Positions 55,599 through 64,000 are shown, counted from the first letter of the stretch. The stretch is DNA of 64,000 nucleotides from Saccharothrix sp. ALI-22-I (GCF_001984175.1 NZ_MTQP01000066.1:434001-498000); one strand, 5' to 3'. Program-made: numbers and translations. The notes: a model not told the origin generated them from the letters alone.

Positions 55599-57440
55599 GT
55601 GGGCAACGGACAACCCGGGGCCGCCACGGTGGTGGCGGCACAGGCAGGCGACCAGAACGCGCTGGACGAGTTGGTGGCGGCCTACCTGCCGCTGGTCTAC
55701 AACGTCGTCGGGCGGGCGCTGGCCGGCCACAGCGATGTGGACGACGTCGTCCAGGAGACGATGCTGCGCGTCGTCGACGGGCTGGCCCAGCTGCGCGACC
55801 CCGAGAGCTTCCGGTCGTGGCTGGTCGCGATCGCGCTGCGGCAGGTCCACGACCGGGGACGGCGGGTGGCGCGCTCCCCGCAGGACGAGCTGGCGCACGA
55901 CGTCGCCGACCCCGGCGCCGATTTCGTCGACCTGACCCTGCTGCGGCTGGAGCTGTCCGGCCAGCGGCGCGAGGTCGCGGAGGCCACCCGTTGGCTGGAC
56001 GACGGCGACCGTGAGCTGCTGTCGCTGTGGTGGCTGGAGGTGTCCGGCGAGTTGACCCGGGCGGAGCTGGCGGTCGGCCTGGGCATCACGACGGCGCACG
56101 CGGCTGTGCGGGTGCAGCGGGTGAAGGCGTCTCTTGCCGCCGCACGGGCGGTCGTGCGGTCGTTGCGGGCGGAGCCGCGCTGCGTCGACCTGAACGTGGT
56201 CGTGCGCGACTGGGACGGCCGCCCCTCCGCCACCTGGCGCAAGCGGATCGCGCGGCACACCAGGGACTGCCTGTGGTGCATGGCGGCGTGGCAGGAGCAG
56301 GTGCCCGCGGAACGCCTCCTCGCCGGGCTGGCACTGGTCCCCGTGCCGGTCGCGCTGCTGCCGGGCGTGCTGGGCGCGATCCGGCCGGACTTGCTGGGCA
56401 CGTCGTCGGGCGTGTCGTCGGGCACGTCGGGCACGTCGGGCACGTCGGGCACGTCCGGTTCGTCGTCGGGTATGTCGTCGGGTATGTCGTGGAGCGGCCT
56501 GCTCGCGAAGCCGGTGGCCGTCGGTGTCGCGGCCATTGTCGCCGCGGCGAGCGCGATCGTCGTCTACACCTCCAACCAGGCGGAACCGACCCCGCAGGCG
56601 AACCTGGCCGAGCTGACCACAACCACGACCTCGGCCGTCACCACCACCCCGTCGTCACCGCCGCCGTCCTCGTCGATCGCGCCCACCACCACAACGACCA
56701 CGACGACCACCACCACCACGAAGCCTGTTCCGACCGGGCCGCGCTACGGCAGCGTCGTGGACACCGTGGACGCCAAACCCGACCCGCGCACCCCGCCCGC
56801 ACCCCTGCCCGTCCGACCCGCGGGTGAGGTCACCGCCGTCGGCGGCGTATACGAGAACGCCAAGCGCGGCTACATCGGCGGCAAGTACGTGATGATGCGC
56901 CGGGGCGAGCACGTGGTGCTCAGCGGACGCGGGTACTTCCGGGTCCGCTACGAGATCGCCTGGTTCAACCGGCCCGGCGGCATGGTGATGCCGACGTGGA
57001 CGGGGCTGAAGGGCAAGCTGTTCCACGTCGCGTCCGGTGGTGGGCACAGGATGGACGACTCGGCGCCCGGCACCCCGCCGGAGAACACGTGGATGGGGTC
57101 GCCGACCGTGGGCCCCAACGGTCCGGCGTCCGGCTACGTCGGGCTGCCGCCGGGCGCCCAGCAGATGTGGCAGAACGAGTTCTTCTACCTCGACGGCGAG
57201 GTCACGCTCGGCAACAACGAGCGGGGCGCGGACTACAACATCACCGCGACGCCAGTGACGTGGGACGAGGTGACCAAGGACATCACCGCCCCGCCGCCGT
57301 CCGAACCGGGCGGCAGGGGCCCGATCCGCTATGGGCTGACCCGCGACACCGGCGACGACGGCGCACCCGTCCCCCAGTACCTCACGCGCGAGACCCCGGC
57401 CGATCGTGCCGCGGTCCCGCAGCAGTCCGCGGTGAGCTGA
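55599..57440 (+). CDS. Membrane-tethered ECF sigma factor with ZAS-like motif and extracellular domain
   Basis: A 613-residue fusion. Region sigma2 is at about 22-90 (LVAAYLPLVYNVVGRAL, DVDDVVQETMLRVV) and sigma4 at about 135-185 (LTRAELAVGLGITTAHAAVR). Then comes His220-x3-Cys224-x2-Cys227, the core of zinc-binding anti-sigma domains. A Gly/Ser/Thr repeat linker (268-298), one transmembrane helix (about 304-324), a Thr-rich stalk (340-375) and an outer domain (about 380-613; YVMMRRGEHVVLSGRGYFRV) follow. It appears to combine sigma factor, anti-sigma-like latch and sensor in one chain, so release would need proteolysis or a conformational change. Membrane-anchored ECF fusions are known in actinobacteria. 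GTG at 55599 follows GAGGAG. A surface-protein gene follows after 46 bases, a probable target or partner. Confidence 0.85.
   Translation: MGNGQPGAATVVAAQAGDQNALDELVAAYLPLVYNVVGRALAGHSDVDDVVQETMLRVVDGLAQLRDPESFRSWLVAIALRQVHDRGRRVARSPQDELAHDVADPGADFVDLTLLRLELSGQRREVAEATRWLDDGDRELLSLWWLEVSGELTRAELAVGLGITTAHAAVRVQRVKASLAAARAVVRSLRAEPRCVDLNVVVRDWDGRPSATWRKRIARHTRDCLWCMAAWQEQVPAERLLAGLALVPVPVALLPGVLGAIRPDLLGTSSGVSSGTSGTSGTSGTSGSSSGMSSGMSWSGLLAKPVAVGVAAIVAAASAIVVYTSNQAEPTPQANLAELTTTTTSAVTTTPSSPPPSSSIAPTTTTTTTTTTTTKPVPTGPRYGSVVDTVDAKPDPRTPPAPLPVRPAGEVTAVGGVYENAKRGYIGGKYVMMRRGEHVVLSGRGYFRVRYEIAWFNRPGGMVMPTWTGLKGKLFHVASGGGHRMDDSAPGTPPENTWMGSPTVGPNGPASGYVGLPPGAQQMWQNEFFYLDGEVTLGNNERGADYNITATPVTWDEVTKDITAPPPSEPGGRGPIRYGLTRDTGDDGAPVPQYLTRETPADRAAVPQQSAVS
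56398..56490 (+). repeat. 9-bp tandem repeats coding the Gly-Thr-Ser linker of the sigma factor
   Basis: Units of GGCACGTCG and relatives repeat head to tail within the coding region, making Gly-Thr-Ser and Ser-Gly-Met steps. Their length is a multiple of three, so changes in copy number would alter linker length without frameshift. Confidence 0.75.
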
Positions 57441-57486
57441 ACGCCACAGCGCTCCCCCGTCCAGAGCTGTTTCCAGGAGTCATTCA

Positions 57487-59748
57487 GTGGGTGCATTCCG
57501 CTTGATCAGAGCGACGGCGGTGATGGCGGCCGTCGTGGCGTTGGTCGTTCCGCCGACCGCTTCCGCGCAACCCGGGGGCAAGGACGTCACGGCCGACATC
57601 AAGGCGAACCGGAACGTGGTCCTCACCGGCGACGCCGTCGTGCGGCTGACCGGTGGCACGACCACCTACACCGGGGTGATCTCCGGTGTAGGCACGTTCA
57701 CCGTCGAGGGAACCGGCACGCTGGTGGTGGTCAAGAACAGCGACTTCACCCTGCCGGCCGACCGCAGGCGGCAGAAGATCGTCACCGTGGGCGGGAACCA
57801 CCCGGTGACCACGATCGAGAACCCCGATCCACCCGGCGTGATCGTGCGACGCGGCGCGACGCTCCAGTACGGGCCGGGGACGGGCGGCGACGGTGTGATC
57901 GGGCACTTCACCCAGGCGCCCGAGGTGCAGATCAACAACCTCAACCACCAGGTCGACGGCACCCTGGACGTGGCCGTGCACCGGCTGGTGAACCTCGGCA
58001 TCCTCACTGGCACCGGCCTGGTCAAGCAGCGCAGGTCGACGTGGCCCGGCATCGACCTGCCGGGCGCGCACCCGTTCTCCGGAATCCTGTACGTCGGCAC
58101 CGGCGCGGGTTACGGCAGCCTGCACTTCGTCACCTCGACGCCGAATCTGCGCAAGGTGCTCAACCTCGGCTCGTTCATCCACCACGCGGCCGACAAGCAA
58201 GTGACCGCCAACCGCGCCGACGTGTACTCGCAGGTGTGGGGCAGCGATATCAACTTCCACACCTGGGGCTCGGGCGTGGTGCTCATGTCCGGCGTCTACA
58301 GCTGGTCGGACAACGGCTCGGACACCGACCCCGCGCTCGGCGACCCGGCCCGCAACTTCGCCGTGGTGCCGCACAACGACAACAAGCGCGGCATCAACAT
58401 CGAGGGCGCGACGGTGCAGTGGGGCGACGGCACCCACAACCGGTTCTTCCTGCCGGGCAACGAGAAAACCGTCTACATCAACATGCACGCCGAGCGCAAC
58501 GGCACCAGGAGCAGGCTGACGCTGGACTACAACGGCCCGGTCACCCTCGATGCCCCCATCTCCGGCGGCATCTACCACGACACCCTCAAGGACGTCGGCC
58601 GCGGCGACGTCGTCATCGCGGCCACCCCCGGCAACGCCGTCACCTTCACCGCACCGCAGAACTACGACGGCAGCACGACCATCGGCGCGGGCGCGTCGCT
58701 GCGCCTGGGTGACGGCACACCGCAGGGCGACAGTTCGTTGCTCGGTGGCGGGATCGTCGTGGACGGCGAGCTGATCCTCCAGAACGCCGCGCAGGGCGTG
58801 CAGCTGTCCGGCGTCGGCGGCGGGGGTTCGCTGACCCAGGCCGGTCCCGCCACCACCACACTGACCGGCGGAATCACCTACCAGGGCAAGACCACTGTCA
58901 AAGCCGGGACGCTCGCCGTCACCGGGGGCACTCTCGCGGGCAGCGGCGCGATCGACCTGACCGCGCCGGGCGCGACGCTGGACCTGGCGAAGGCGGGCGA
59001 CCAGACCATCAACAACCTCGGAGGCTCCGACGGCAGCACCGTTCTGGCGGGCACCGCCCTGACCGTCCACGCCACCGCGGCGACGACCTTCGCGGGCGCG
59101 ATCACCGCACCGGGCGAGACCGCGGTGGTGAAGACCGGCCCCGAAACTCTCACTCTCACCGGCGCGAACACCACACCGAACGGCCTGTGGACCGTCCGGG
59201 AGGGCGTGCTCGGACTCTCCGCGTCACTGCAAGCGCGCAGCCTGACCGTGGAACCCGGCGGGGCCCTGAACGCCGGCGGCACGGTCGAGGGCGCGGTGGA
59301 GAACTCCGGGACGGTCACCGCCGACGGCCTGACCGTGCAAGGCCCCTACACCCAGCGGCCGGGCGCCAAGATCGTCGCGGGCCGCATGACAGTCAGCGGC
59401 CCGGTGGTGCTCGCGGGCGCGTTCGAACCGGGTCCGGGGGCGTCGGGCGTCGTCATCGACAACACCGGCGCCGACGCGGTGACCGGCACGTTCGACGGAC
59501 TGCCCGAAGGTGCGCAGGTCGGCGCGCTCCGGATCACCTACCGGGGCGGCGACGGCAACGACGTCGAGCTGACCGACAAGTCCGCCACGGCCGACGAGCT
59601 CGCCCAGAGCATCGGCGGATCGCAATCGCTCACGACACCGACGAGCGGGAACGTCCTGCTGTGGTCTGCGATCGCCGGGGTGTCCGCGTTGCTGTGCGGT
59701 GTCCTGCTGCTCCTGTTCCGCCGTCGCCGTCGCCGCCGACGTCACTGA
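57487..59748 (+). CDS. Surface-anchored beta-solenoid protein with autotransporter-type repeats
   Basis: A 753-residue exported protein. The signal peptide (IRATAVMAAVVALVVPPTASA, about 7-27) precedes an N-terminal beta-rich region with a long unique part (about 60-400, HTWGSGVVLMSGVYSW). Then come repeated strands of the autotransporter-associated type (GGGSLTQAGPATTTLTGG, VKAGTLAVTGGTLAGSGAI, REGVLGLSASL; about 400-640). The C-terminus has one hydrophobic helix (about 722-744) and a tail of eight Arg, so it is membrane-anchored with the bulk outside. GTG at 57487 follows AGGAG. Function unknown; adhesion, matrix or glycan binding are possible. It lies in one transcription unit with the tethered sigma factor. 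Confidence 0.82.
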   Translation: MGAFRLIRATAVMAAVVALVVPPTASAQPGGKDVTADIKANRNVVLTGDAVVRLTGGTTTYTGVISGVGTFTVEGTGTLVVVKNSDFTLPADRRRQKIVTVGGNHPVTTIENPDPPGVIVRRGATLQYGPGTGGDGVIGHFTQAPEVQINNLNHQVDGTLDVAVHRLVNLGILTGTGLVKQRRSTWPGIDLPGAHPFSGILYVGTGAGYGSLHFVTSTPNLRKVLNLGSFIHHAADKQVTANRADVYSQVWGSDINFHTWGSGVVLMSGVYSWSDNGSDTDPALGDPARNFAVVPHNDNKRGINIEGATVQWGDGTHNRFFLPGNEKTVYINMHAERNGTRSRLTLDYNGPVTLDAPISGGIYHDTLKDVGRGDVVIAATPGNAVTFTAPQNYDGSTTIGAGASLRLGDGTPQGDSSLLGGGIVVDGELILQNAAQGVQLSGVGGGGSLTQAGPATTTLTGGITYQGKTTVKAGTLAVTGGTLAGSGAIDLTAPGATLDLAKAGDQTINNLGGSDGSTVLAGTALTVHATAATTFAGAITAPGETAVVKTGPETLTLTGANTTPNGLWTVREGVLGLSASLQARSLTVEPGGALNAGGTVEGAVENSGTVTADGLTVQGPYTQRPGAKIVAGRMTVSGPVVLAGAFEPGPGASGVVIDNTGADAVTGTFDGLPEGAQVGALRITYRGGDGNDVELTDKSATADELAQSIGGSQSLTTPTSGNVLLWSAIAGVSALLCGVLLLLFRRRRRRRRH

Positions 59749-59771
59749 CGCCATCGGCGTTCCACGGATTC

Positions 59772-59785
59772 CGGAAGATCTTCCG
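59772..59785. promoter_or_regulatory. Loopless 14-bp palindrome upstream of the metallo-hydrolase
   Basis: CGGAAGATCTTCCG is perfectly symmetric and lies 53 bases upstream of the next start and 23 after the surface-protein stop. It may be an operator; no binding protein can be named. Confidence 0.35.
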
Positions 59786-59838
59786 CCATGTGTCGGGGGG
59801 GCCGCTGCCGCTGTGGCTGCCCACTTAGGCTTCGTGGC

Positions 59839-60717
59839 ATGACCGTCGCGATCTTGGGCAGCCGGACGAAGGTCCTCCTCCAGCCCGGCGGGTGGTTCCT
59901 CAACAACGCGGGCTGGGTCGTCGGCGACGAGCGCGCCCTGCTGGTGGACACCCAGGCCACCGAGGACCGCAGCCGCCGCCTGCTCGACGCCGTCCGGACC
60001 GACACCGGAGCGCGACCGCTGACCGCCGTGCTGACGCACGCGCACGGCGACCACGCCAACGGCGCGCGACTGGTGGTCGAGCAGGGCGGGACGGTGCTCG
60101 CCACACCGCAGACCGCCACGACCGTCCACGCCGGTCCGCACACGTACCCGATGGCGTTCGACTGCTCGTCCTGGGGCGACATCACGCCACCGCGGATCAC
60201 CGACACGGTCGGCGGACCGGTCGAACTGGACCTCGGCGGTGTCCGGGTCGACCTGCTGCCCATCGACGGGACCGCGCACACCGACGGCGATCTGGTCGCG
60301 CTGGTGCGCGAGGACGGTGTCCTGTTCGCGGGTGACCTGGTCTTCGCCGGCGTGACGCCGCTGGCGGTGTCCGGCTCGATCTCCGGTTGGCTCACCGCGC
60401 TGGACCGGATCGCCGACATCGACCACGCACACCTGGTGCCCGGCCACGGCCCGGTGCTGCCCGCGCACTCGCGGGAGGTCGACGATCTGCGCGCCTACCT
60501 GGAGTGGCTGCTGGACACGGCTTCCCGCCCCGACTACGACCACGCCACCGCGACACGGGACGCGAGTGCGCGCTGGGCGCACTGGACCGAAGGCGAACGG
60601 CACGCCGCCAACCTCCTCGTCGCCGAGGCGGACCTCAAAGGCGTTCCGGTGTCCCTGATCGCTGCCGTCGGCGCCATGCTCACCGTCACCGGCGGCCGTA
60701 TCAAGCTTGACTTGTAA
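59839..60717 (+). CDS. Metallo-beta-lactamase fold hydrolase
   Basis: A 292-residue cytoplasmic enzyme. The metal-binding motif is THAHGDHANG, followed by the second-site HTDGDLVAL and GDLVFAG and the C-terminal VPGHGPVLP. These give all of the usual zinc ligands. Substrates of the family range from lactones and thioesters to glutathione conjugates, and none can be picked here. The ATG at 59839 has a TAGGCT -10-like box 8 bases upstream, suggesting leaderless mRNA. It is convergent with the IclR gene; the 48-base spacer holds no strong hairpin. Confidence 0.9.
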   Translation: MTVAILGSRTKVLLQPGGWFLNNAGWVVGDERALLVDTQATEDRSRRLLDAVRTDTGARPLTAVLTHAHGDHANGARLVVEQGGTVLATPQTATTVHAGPHTYPMAFDCSSWGDITPPRITDTVGGPVELDLGGVRVDLLPIDGTAHTDGDLVALVREDGVLFAGDLVFAGVTPLAVSGSISGWLTALDRIADIDHAHLVPGHGPVLPAHSREVDDLRAYLEWLLDTASRPDYDHATATRDASARWAHWTEGERHAANLLVAEADLKGVPVSLIAAVGAMLTVTGGRIKLDL

Positions 60718-60765
60718 GAGAAGTCGCGTCGGTCGTTCGTGACTCAGTCCCAGCGATCCAACCCT

Positions 60766-61560
60766 TCAGAAGCCCCGGGTCCTCGATAGCTCTCGGGCCA
60801 GCGAGATCATGTCGGCCAGGAGCACTTCGCGCAGGTTCGGGGTGAGCCGTGCGGTCAGCAGGGTGACGCTCACCGCGGCCGGGGTCTCGACCTGGCCCGG
60901 TAGCGCCACGCTCAAGCACGTGATGCCCTCGGTGTTCTGCTCCTCGTCGACCGCGTACCCGCGCTCACGGGTCATCGCCAGATCGCGGCGCAGCTGGTCG
61001 ACCGTGCGGTGGGAATTCGGTGTCAGCAGCGGCATCTCGTCCACGAGCGCCAGCCGGGCCTCCAGGTCGTCGGAGGGCAGGCAGGCCAGCATCGCCTTGC
61101 CGGGGGCGGTGACGACGGCGGGCATCCGGCGGCCGACGTCGCCGGCGAGCCGGACGGGCTGCGAGCCGTCGTGGCGGGCGAGGTAGACGACGTCGGTGCC
61201 GTCCAGGACCGCCAGCAGCACCGTCTCCCGCCCTCCCACGCACAGCGCCGCGACGGCACGCCGGAACTCCTGGACCACGTCCGTGCCGGCCAGGAACCCC
61301 TGCCCCAGCTCCACGACCTTGTGGCCCAACGCCCAGCGGCCGTCCACCCGGCGGATCATGTGGGTGGCTTCCAGCGCGGTGCACAGGTTGGCGATCGTCG
61401 ACTTGGCGAGGTCGAGCGAGCGCGCGAGTTCGGCGAGCGCGACCGGACGCCGGGCGCGGGCCAGTTCCTCTAGCAACGCGACGGCGCGGGTCACGGCGGG
61501 CGATCTGCTGTCGACCGCGCGCAGCGACCGCTGCGGCGGCACAGCGCCCGAAGCCGGCAT
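60766..61560 (-). CDS. IclR-family transcriptional regulator
   Basis: A 264-residue regulator. The winged HTH reads SPAVTRAVALLEELARA, LAELARSLDLAKSTIANLCTAL (about 20-80). The C-terminal effector domain follows (TVLLAVLDGTDVVYLAR, MPAVVTAPGKAMLACLP, RERGYAVDEEQNTEGITCLS). The ATG at 60766-61560 (start 61560) follows GAGGG; a GTG at 61572 is possible. A GGAAC-n3-GTTCC palindrome lies 75 bases upstream and matches IclR-type operators. Its targets are not obvious; genes on either side point away or towards it. Confidence 0.92.
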   Translation of the reverse strand: MPASGAVPPQRSLRAVDSRSPAVTRAVALLEELARARRPVALAELARSLDLAKSTIANLCTALEATHMIRRVDGRWALGHKVVELGQGFLAGTDVVQEFRRAVAALCVGGRETVLLAVLDGTDVVYLARHDGSQPVRLAGDVGRRMPAVVTAPGKAMLACLPSDDLEARLALVDEMPLLTPNSHRTVDQLRRDLAMTRERGYAVDEEQNTEGITCLSVALPGQVETPAAVSVTLLTARLTPNLREVLLADMISLARELSRTRGF

Positions 61561-61845
61561 CTCGTCCCTCACCCTCGTTCAGCCCCGGTCGACGAAGGCG
61601 CGGATGGCGTCCTCGCCGACCGTTCGACGTAGATGGAACCGCGTTCCGCATACTGCACGCAAATCCCCAGGCCGCAGCTCGTCAAAGTGCCAGATACCCC
61701 CGACACCGCGCGATCAACATCACCGCTGGAGAGCATTGTCGGGTCGGTTCACCCGCAGCACGCCCCGAGGGCCGGAAGTCTGGGTGATCAACCAGGCCCG
61801 CTGCCGAAGGCGAAGTGAGCACTTGCGGTGTTCACGACAGGTGCG
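61561..61845. other. Intergenic region upstream of iclR
   Basis: Apart from the operator-like palindrome at 61635-61647, it holds a short minus-strand stretch VGEDAIRAFVDRG ending just before the iclR start. This looks like the last residues of a lost gene. Nothing else is supported. Confidence 0.4.
61635..61647. promoter_or_regulatory. IclR-type operator
   Basis: GGAACCGCGTTCC has perfect 5-base arms. Its extended form reads TGCGGAACGCGGTTCCA on the minus strand, close to the usual IclR-family recognition pattern, and it lies upstream of the iclR start. Autoregulation is inferred. Confidence 0.55.
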
Positions 61846-62862
61846 TCAGCAGGCGTGCCCGACTATGACGTGCTGCCCGAACCGCGCTAACGGGTGGTCC
61901 TCGGCGGGCACGCACACGAGCGGTTCGAAACCGGCGACCACGAGTTCCCGCCGCCAGTCGGCCGCCGTCGGCAGCATCCGGTCCGAGCCCGCGCGGAAGT
62001 CGGCGAACCCGGTGGACGGCGTCCCCGCAGGGGGCGACAGCAGGAACCGCGTGGAGGTCGTCGTCCGGTAGTGCTCGCGGGTCGTCTCGATGAACACGAG
62101 GATGCCGCCTGGTGCGAGCAGGGTCCGCAACGCGGTGAGCGCCCGGCCCACGTGTCGGGCGTCGTGCAGCACGTCGGTCACGAGCACGATTTCCGCCGTG
62201 CCGGCCGGACGTCCCGGCGAGTACCCGGTGACGCCGTCGACCTCGACCACCTCGGTCCCGACGCCCTGCTCCTGGACGAGATCGGCGATCAGGGCGGCCA
62301 CGGCCGCGGCGCAGTACCGGCCGGCCACGTCACGCCGGTGGACGTCGACCATGTCGGCGGCGAAGTGCAAGGACCACGGATCGATTTCGTCGCGCAGGAG
62401 CTCCGGCAGGTACGCGAGGGCGGTGTCGAAGAACCGGACGAACCCCGGGCCGTGCTCGACCGCCGCGCCGGCGGTCGTGATCCGGCGGCGAGCGTGATCC
62501 AGGTCCGCGTCCGAGAAGTCCGCCAAGCGCCGGTAGCCGGCGGTGCCCTTGGTGAGCAGGCCCTCGGCCACCAGGATGTCCAGCCACCGGCGCACGATCG
62601 GCCGGTGTCGCGGCGCGACCCTGGGCGCGGCGTAGATCTCGGCGAGCCCGTAGGTGTAGCCGGGGGTGGTGAACAGGCCGTGGCGGCGCAACGTGCGGGC
62701 GATCGCGATCAGGGCTGCGCGGTCGAGTTCATCGGCGAGCCGCACGGCTCCCGCGAGGTCCGCGTCGCGCACCGCGTCCTCGCCCGCCTGCTCGGCGATC
62801 TTCTCCAGGGTTCCGAGCGACACCACGCCCGCCTTCCAGCCGACCGCGAGATCGGCGTTCAT
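61846..62862 (-). CDS. Methyltransferase-like protein missing the SAM-binding motif I
   Basis: A 338-residue protein resembling stand-alone and NRPS/PKS-embedded C-methyltransferases. A winged-helix-like start (LDRAALIAIARTLRRHGLF) is followed by MVDVHRRDVAGRYCAAAVAA, TDVLHDARHVGRALTALRTLL, APGGILVFIETTREH and LARFGQHVIVGHA, all family blocks. The segment that should carry the glycine-rich SAM loop (VLEVGAGTGG-like) and the following about 50 residues is replaced by a short GVGTEVVEVDGVTG. It may be catalytically dead, or shortened by the kind of deletion seen elsewhere in the window. ATG at 62862; the ribosome site is weak. Confidence 0.7.
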   Translation of the reverse strand: MNADLAVGWKAGVVSLGTLEKIAEQAGEDAVRDADLAGAVRLADELDRAALIAIARTLRRHGLFTTPGYTYGLAEIYAAPRVAPRHRPIVRRWLDILVAEGLLTKGTAGYRRLADFSDADLDHARRRITTAGAAVEHGPGFVRFFDTALAYLPELLRDEIDPWSLHFAADMVDVHRRDVAGRYCAAAVAALIADLVQEQGVGTEVVEVDGVTGYSPGRPAGTAEIVLVTDVLHDARHVGRALTALRTLLAPGGILVFIETTREHYRTTTSTRFLLSPPAGTPSTGFADFRAGSDRMLPTAADWRRELVVAGFEPLVCVPAEDHPLARFGQHVIVGHAC

Positions 62863-63069
62863 TCGACTCGGGTGTCCGCGCGCCACACCGCCCGCTGCGA
62901 CATTCCTCCCGTTCGCCCGAATAATCCGAGCGTGGATTCCCGGACATCGGACGTCGGGGTTGCGCAGAAACGTGCACCTGCGATGTCCGCACCTATTGTC
63001 CGGATTTCGGAGCCGGTCCCGGCCACACCAAATCATGAAAGTGAAAGAAATTCATAACAGGCCCGCGAC
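62863..63069 (-). other. AT-richer leader between the PucR and methyltransferase genes
   Basis: 63025-63065 is clearly AT-richer than its surroundings and contains TTATGAATTTC and CTTTCACTTTC on the minus strand. It probably holds the methyltransferase promoter, but the precise boxes are uncertain. Confidence 0.4.
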
Positions 63070-63954
63070 TCACCGCGTGGCGTCGACGATCATGGCCGCG
63101 ATGAGCACCTGGGCCCCGCGTCCGCTGGTCGGGTCGAAGCCGGTGATCTGCTGGACGCGCTGGAGCCGGTAGTCCAGGGTGCTGCGGTGGATGAACAGGC
63201 TCTTCGCCGCCTTGTTGCGGTTGTAGTCCGCGTCGATCAGGGCGGTGAGCGTCTCCCACAGCACCGGGTGCGACCGCAGCGGCTTGATCACCGAGGCGAG
63301 GTTCGCGGCGACTTCCTCGTGCTGGGTGACGGCGTACTCGACCAGCACGTCGGCCAGGCTGTAGACACCGCTCGGCCGGCGGCCGGCGACCACGAGTCGC
63401 AGCACCTCGGAGGCCTCCGCGAACCCGGCCGCGATCTCCGCACGCGCGCGCCGGGCCGTCGCGATCCAGCCCGATCCGGCCAGCCACCGCGACAGCTGCC
63501 CGACGGCCCGCTCGGTGTGCTCGTCGCCGATGTCCGGCGCCAACAGCACCAGCACGCCCTCACGGGTGGTGACGAGCGCGTCCGGACCGGCGGCGTCACG
63601 CAGCGCCACCGCGCCCTGGTCGGGCGCCCGCACCACGGTGACCAGGTAGTTGGCCGCCATCCCGTCCAGCACGTCCTGGGCGATCGGGCGTCCGTCGATC
63701 AAATCGCCCACGAGGTCGCGCGGCGGCACGCCCACGCTGTCCTGGCGCACGGCCTCGTTGTGCCGGAAGCCGTCGAGGAAGTCCTCCACCAGCTGTCCGC
63801 CGACCCGGACCAGGCGCGCCAGCTCGGGATCACCCGCCGCCGCCTTGGCGAGCAGTTCGACCAGTTCACCCGGCCGTCCGCCGCCGACCCACCCCTCGCC
63901 CGCCGCCCGGACCTTCGCCCGGAACTCCGCGATCCTCAGGTGGTCGGTGTTCAC
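63070..63954 (-). CDS. PucR-type helix-turn-helix regulator
   Basis: A protein of at least 294 residues. The C-terminus carries the PucR HTH (LTALIDADYNRNKAAKSLFIHRST split over two helices, then LDYRLQRVQQITGFDPTSG). The middle has a GGDEF-like CdaR-type fold (ALVTTREGVLVLLAPD). It would regulate metabolic genes in response to a small molecule. The GTG at 63954 is only the first start seen; the frame stays open and protein-like (ESPDDFARRRGLHP) to the window edge, so the gene may begin outside. It precedes the methyltransferase-like gene by about 200 bases on the same strand. Confidence 0.85.
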   Translation of the reverse strand: MNTDHLRIAEFRAKVRAAGEGWVGGGRPGELVELLAKAAAGDPELARLVRVGGQLVEDFLDGFRHNEAVRQDSVGVPPRDLVGDLIDGRPIAQDVLDGMAANYLVTVVRAPDQGAVALRDAAGPDALVTTREGVLVLLAPDIGDEHTERAVGQLSRWLAGSGWIATARRARAEIAAGFAEASEVLRLVVAGRRPSGVYSLADVLVEYAVTQHEEVAANLASVIKPLRSHPVLWETLTALIDADYNRNKAAKSLFIHRSTLDYRLQRVQQITGFDPTSGRGAQVLIAAMIVDATR

Positions 63955-64000
63955 CGGGTGCAGCCCGCGCCTGCGCGCGAAGTCGTCCGGGGATTCCCAC

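Overview
The window is high-GC DNA (third codon positions almost always G or C). GTG and TTG starts are common, GGAGG-type ribosome sites are clear, and genes sit in short divergent and convergent groups. Gene content (AfsR/SARP regulator, GlgE, GH115, GH38 and GH2 enzymes, ECF sigma factor, PucR, ROK and DeoR regulators, Tat signals) points to a filamentous actinomycete, most likely Pseudonocardiaceae (Saccharothrix/Lentzea/Actinosynnema type). The family placement is inference. I see no rRNA, tRNA, CRISPR array, transposase or integrase.

Layout. 1-8.6 kb: tail of a lectin-bearing glycoside hydrolase, a giant AfsR-like regulator and a pectin block (pectinesterase, PL1 pectate lyase, PL9 remnant). 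8.6-13 kb: a two-subunit ABC exporter with a divergent TetR and two operator copies. 13-16.3 kb: small proteins, a GH97 remnant and an orphan GlgE. 16.3-29.8 kb: a glycan-utilisation locus with a decayed GH29 fucosidase, GH38 alpha-mannosidase and GH4 glycosidase, a DeoR regulator, and a PfkB kinase, lipoprotein, two permeases and GH2 beta-galactosidase facing the other way. 29.9-33.9 kb: an amine oxidase/ThDP-enzyme operon headed by two small proteins. 34-39.7 kb: sialidase, SMI1/KNR4 protein, GH3 hexosaminidase, and MarR and subtilase remnants. 39.8-43 kb: MarR with a divergent aldehyde/alcohol dehydrogenase pair. 43-46.4 kb: FAD/NAD(P) protein plus a stand-alone PEP-utilising (enzyme I-like) protein. 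46.4-52.1 kb: decayed NPCBM and GH95-like pieces, a ROK regulator, GH115. 52.1-55.3 kb: ferredoxin, pirin, NmrA protein, MarR. 55.6-60.7 kb: a membrane-tethered sigma factor, a giant anchored surface protein and a metallo-hydrolase. 60.8-64 kb: IclR, an odd methyltransferase and a PucR regulator.

The window is mainly an extracellular and intracellular carbohydrate-degradation region (pectin, glucuronoxylan, sialo-, manno- and galactosides) with local transcription factors whose operators can often be seen. Its most striking feature is erosion: about ten genes are frameshifted, internally deleted or fused at deletion junctions, mostly secreted glycan-active enzymes. The most novel-looking unit is the sigma factor at 55.6-57.4 kb, which carries sigma2 and sigma4, an anti-sigma-like H-x3-C-x2-C motif, a transmembrane helix, a Thr-rich stalk and an extracellular domain. 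It is followed by a surface beta-solenoid protein. Second is the pairing of an FAD/NAD(P) protein with an enzyme I-like protein that lacks expected catalytic residues.
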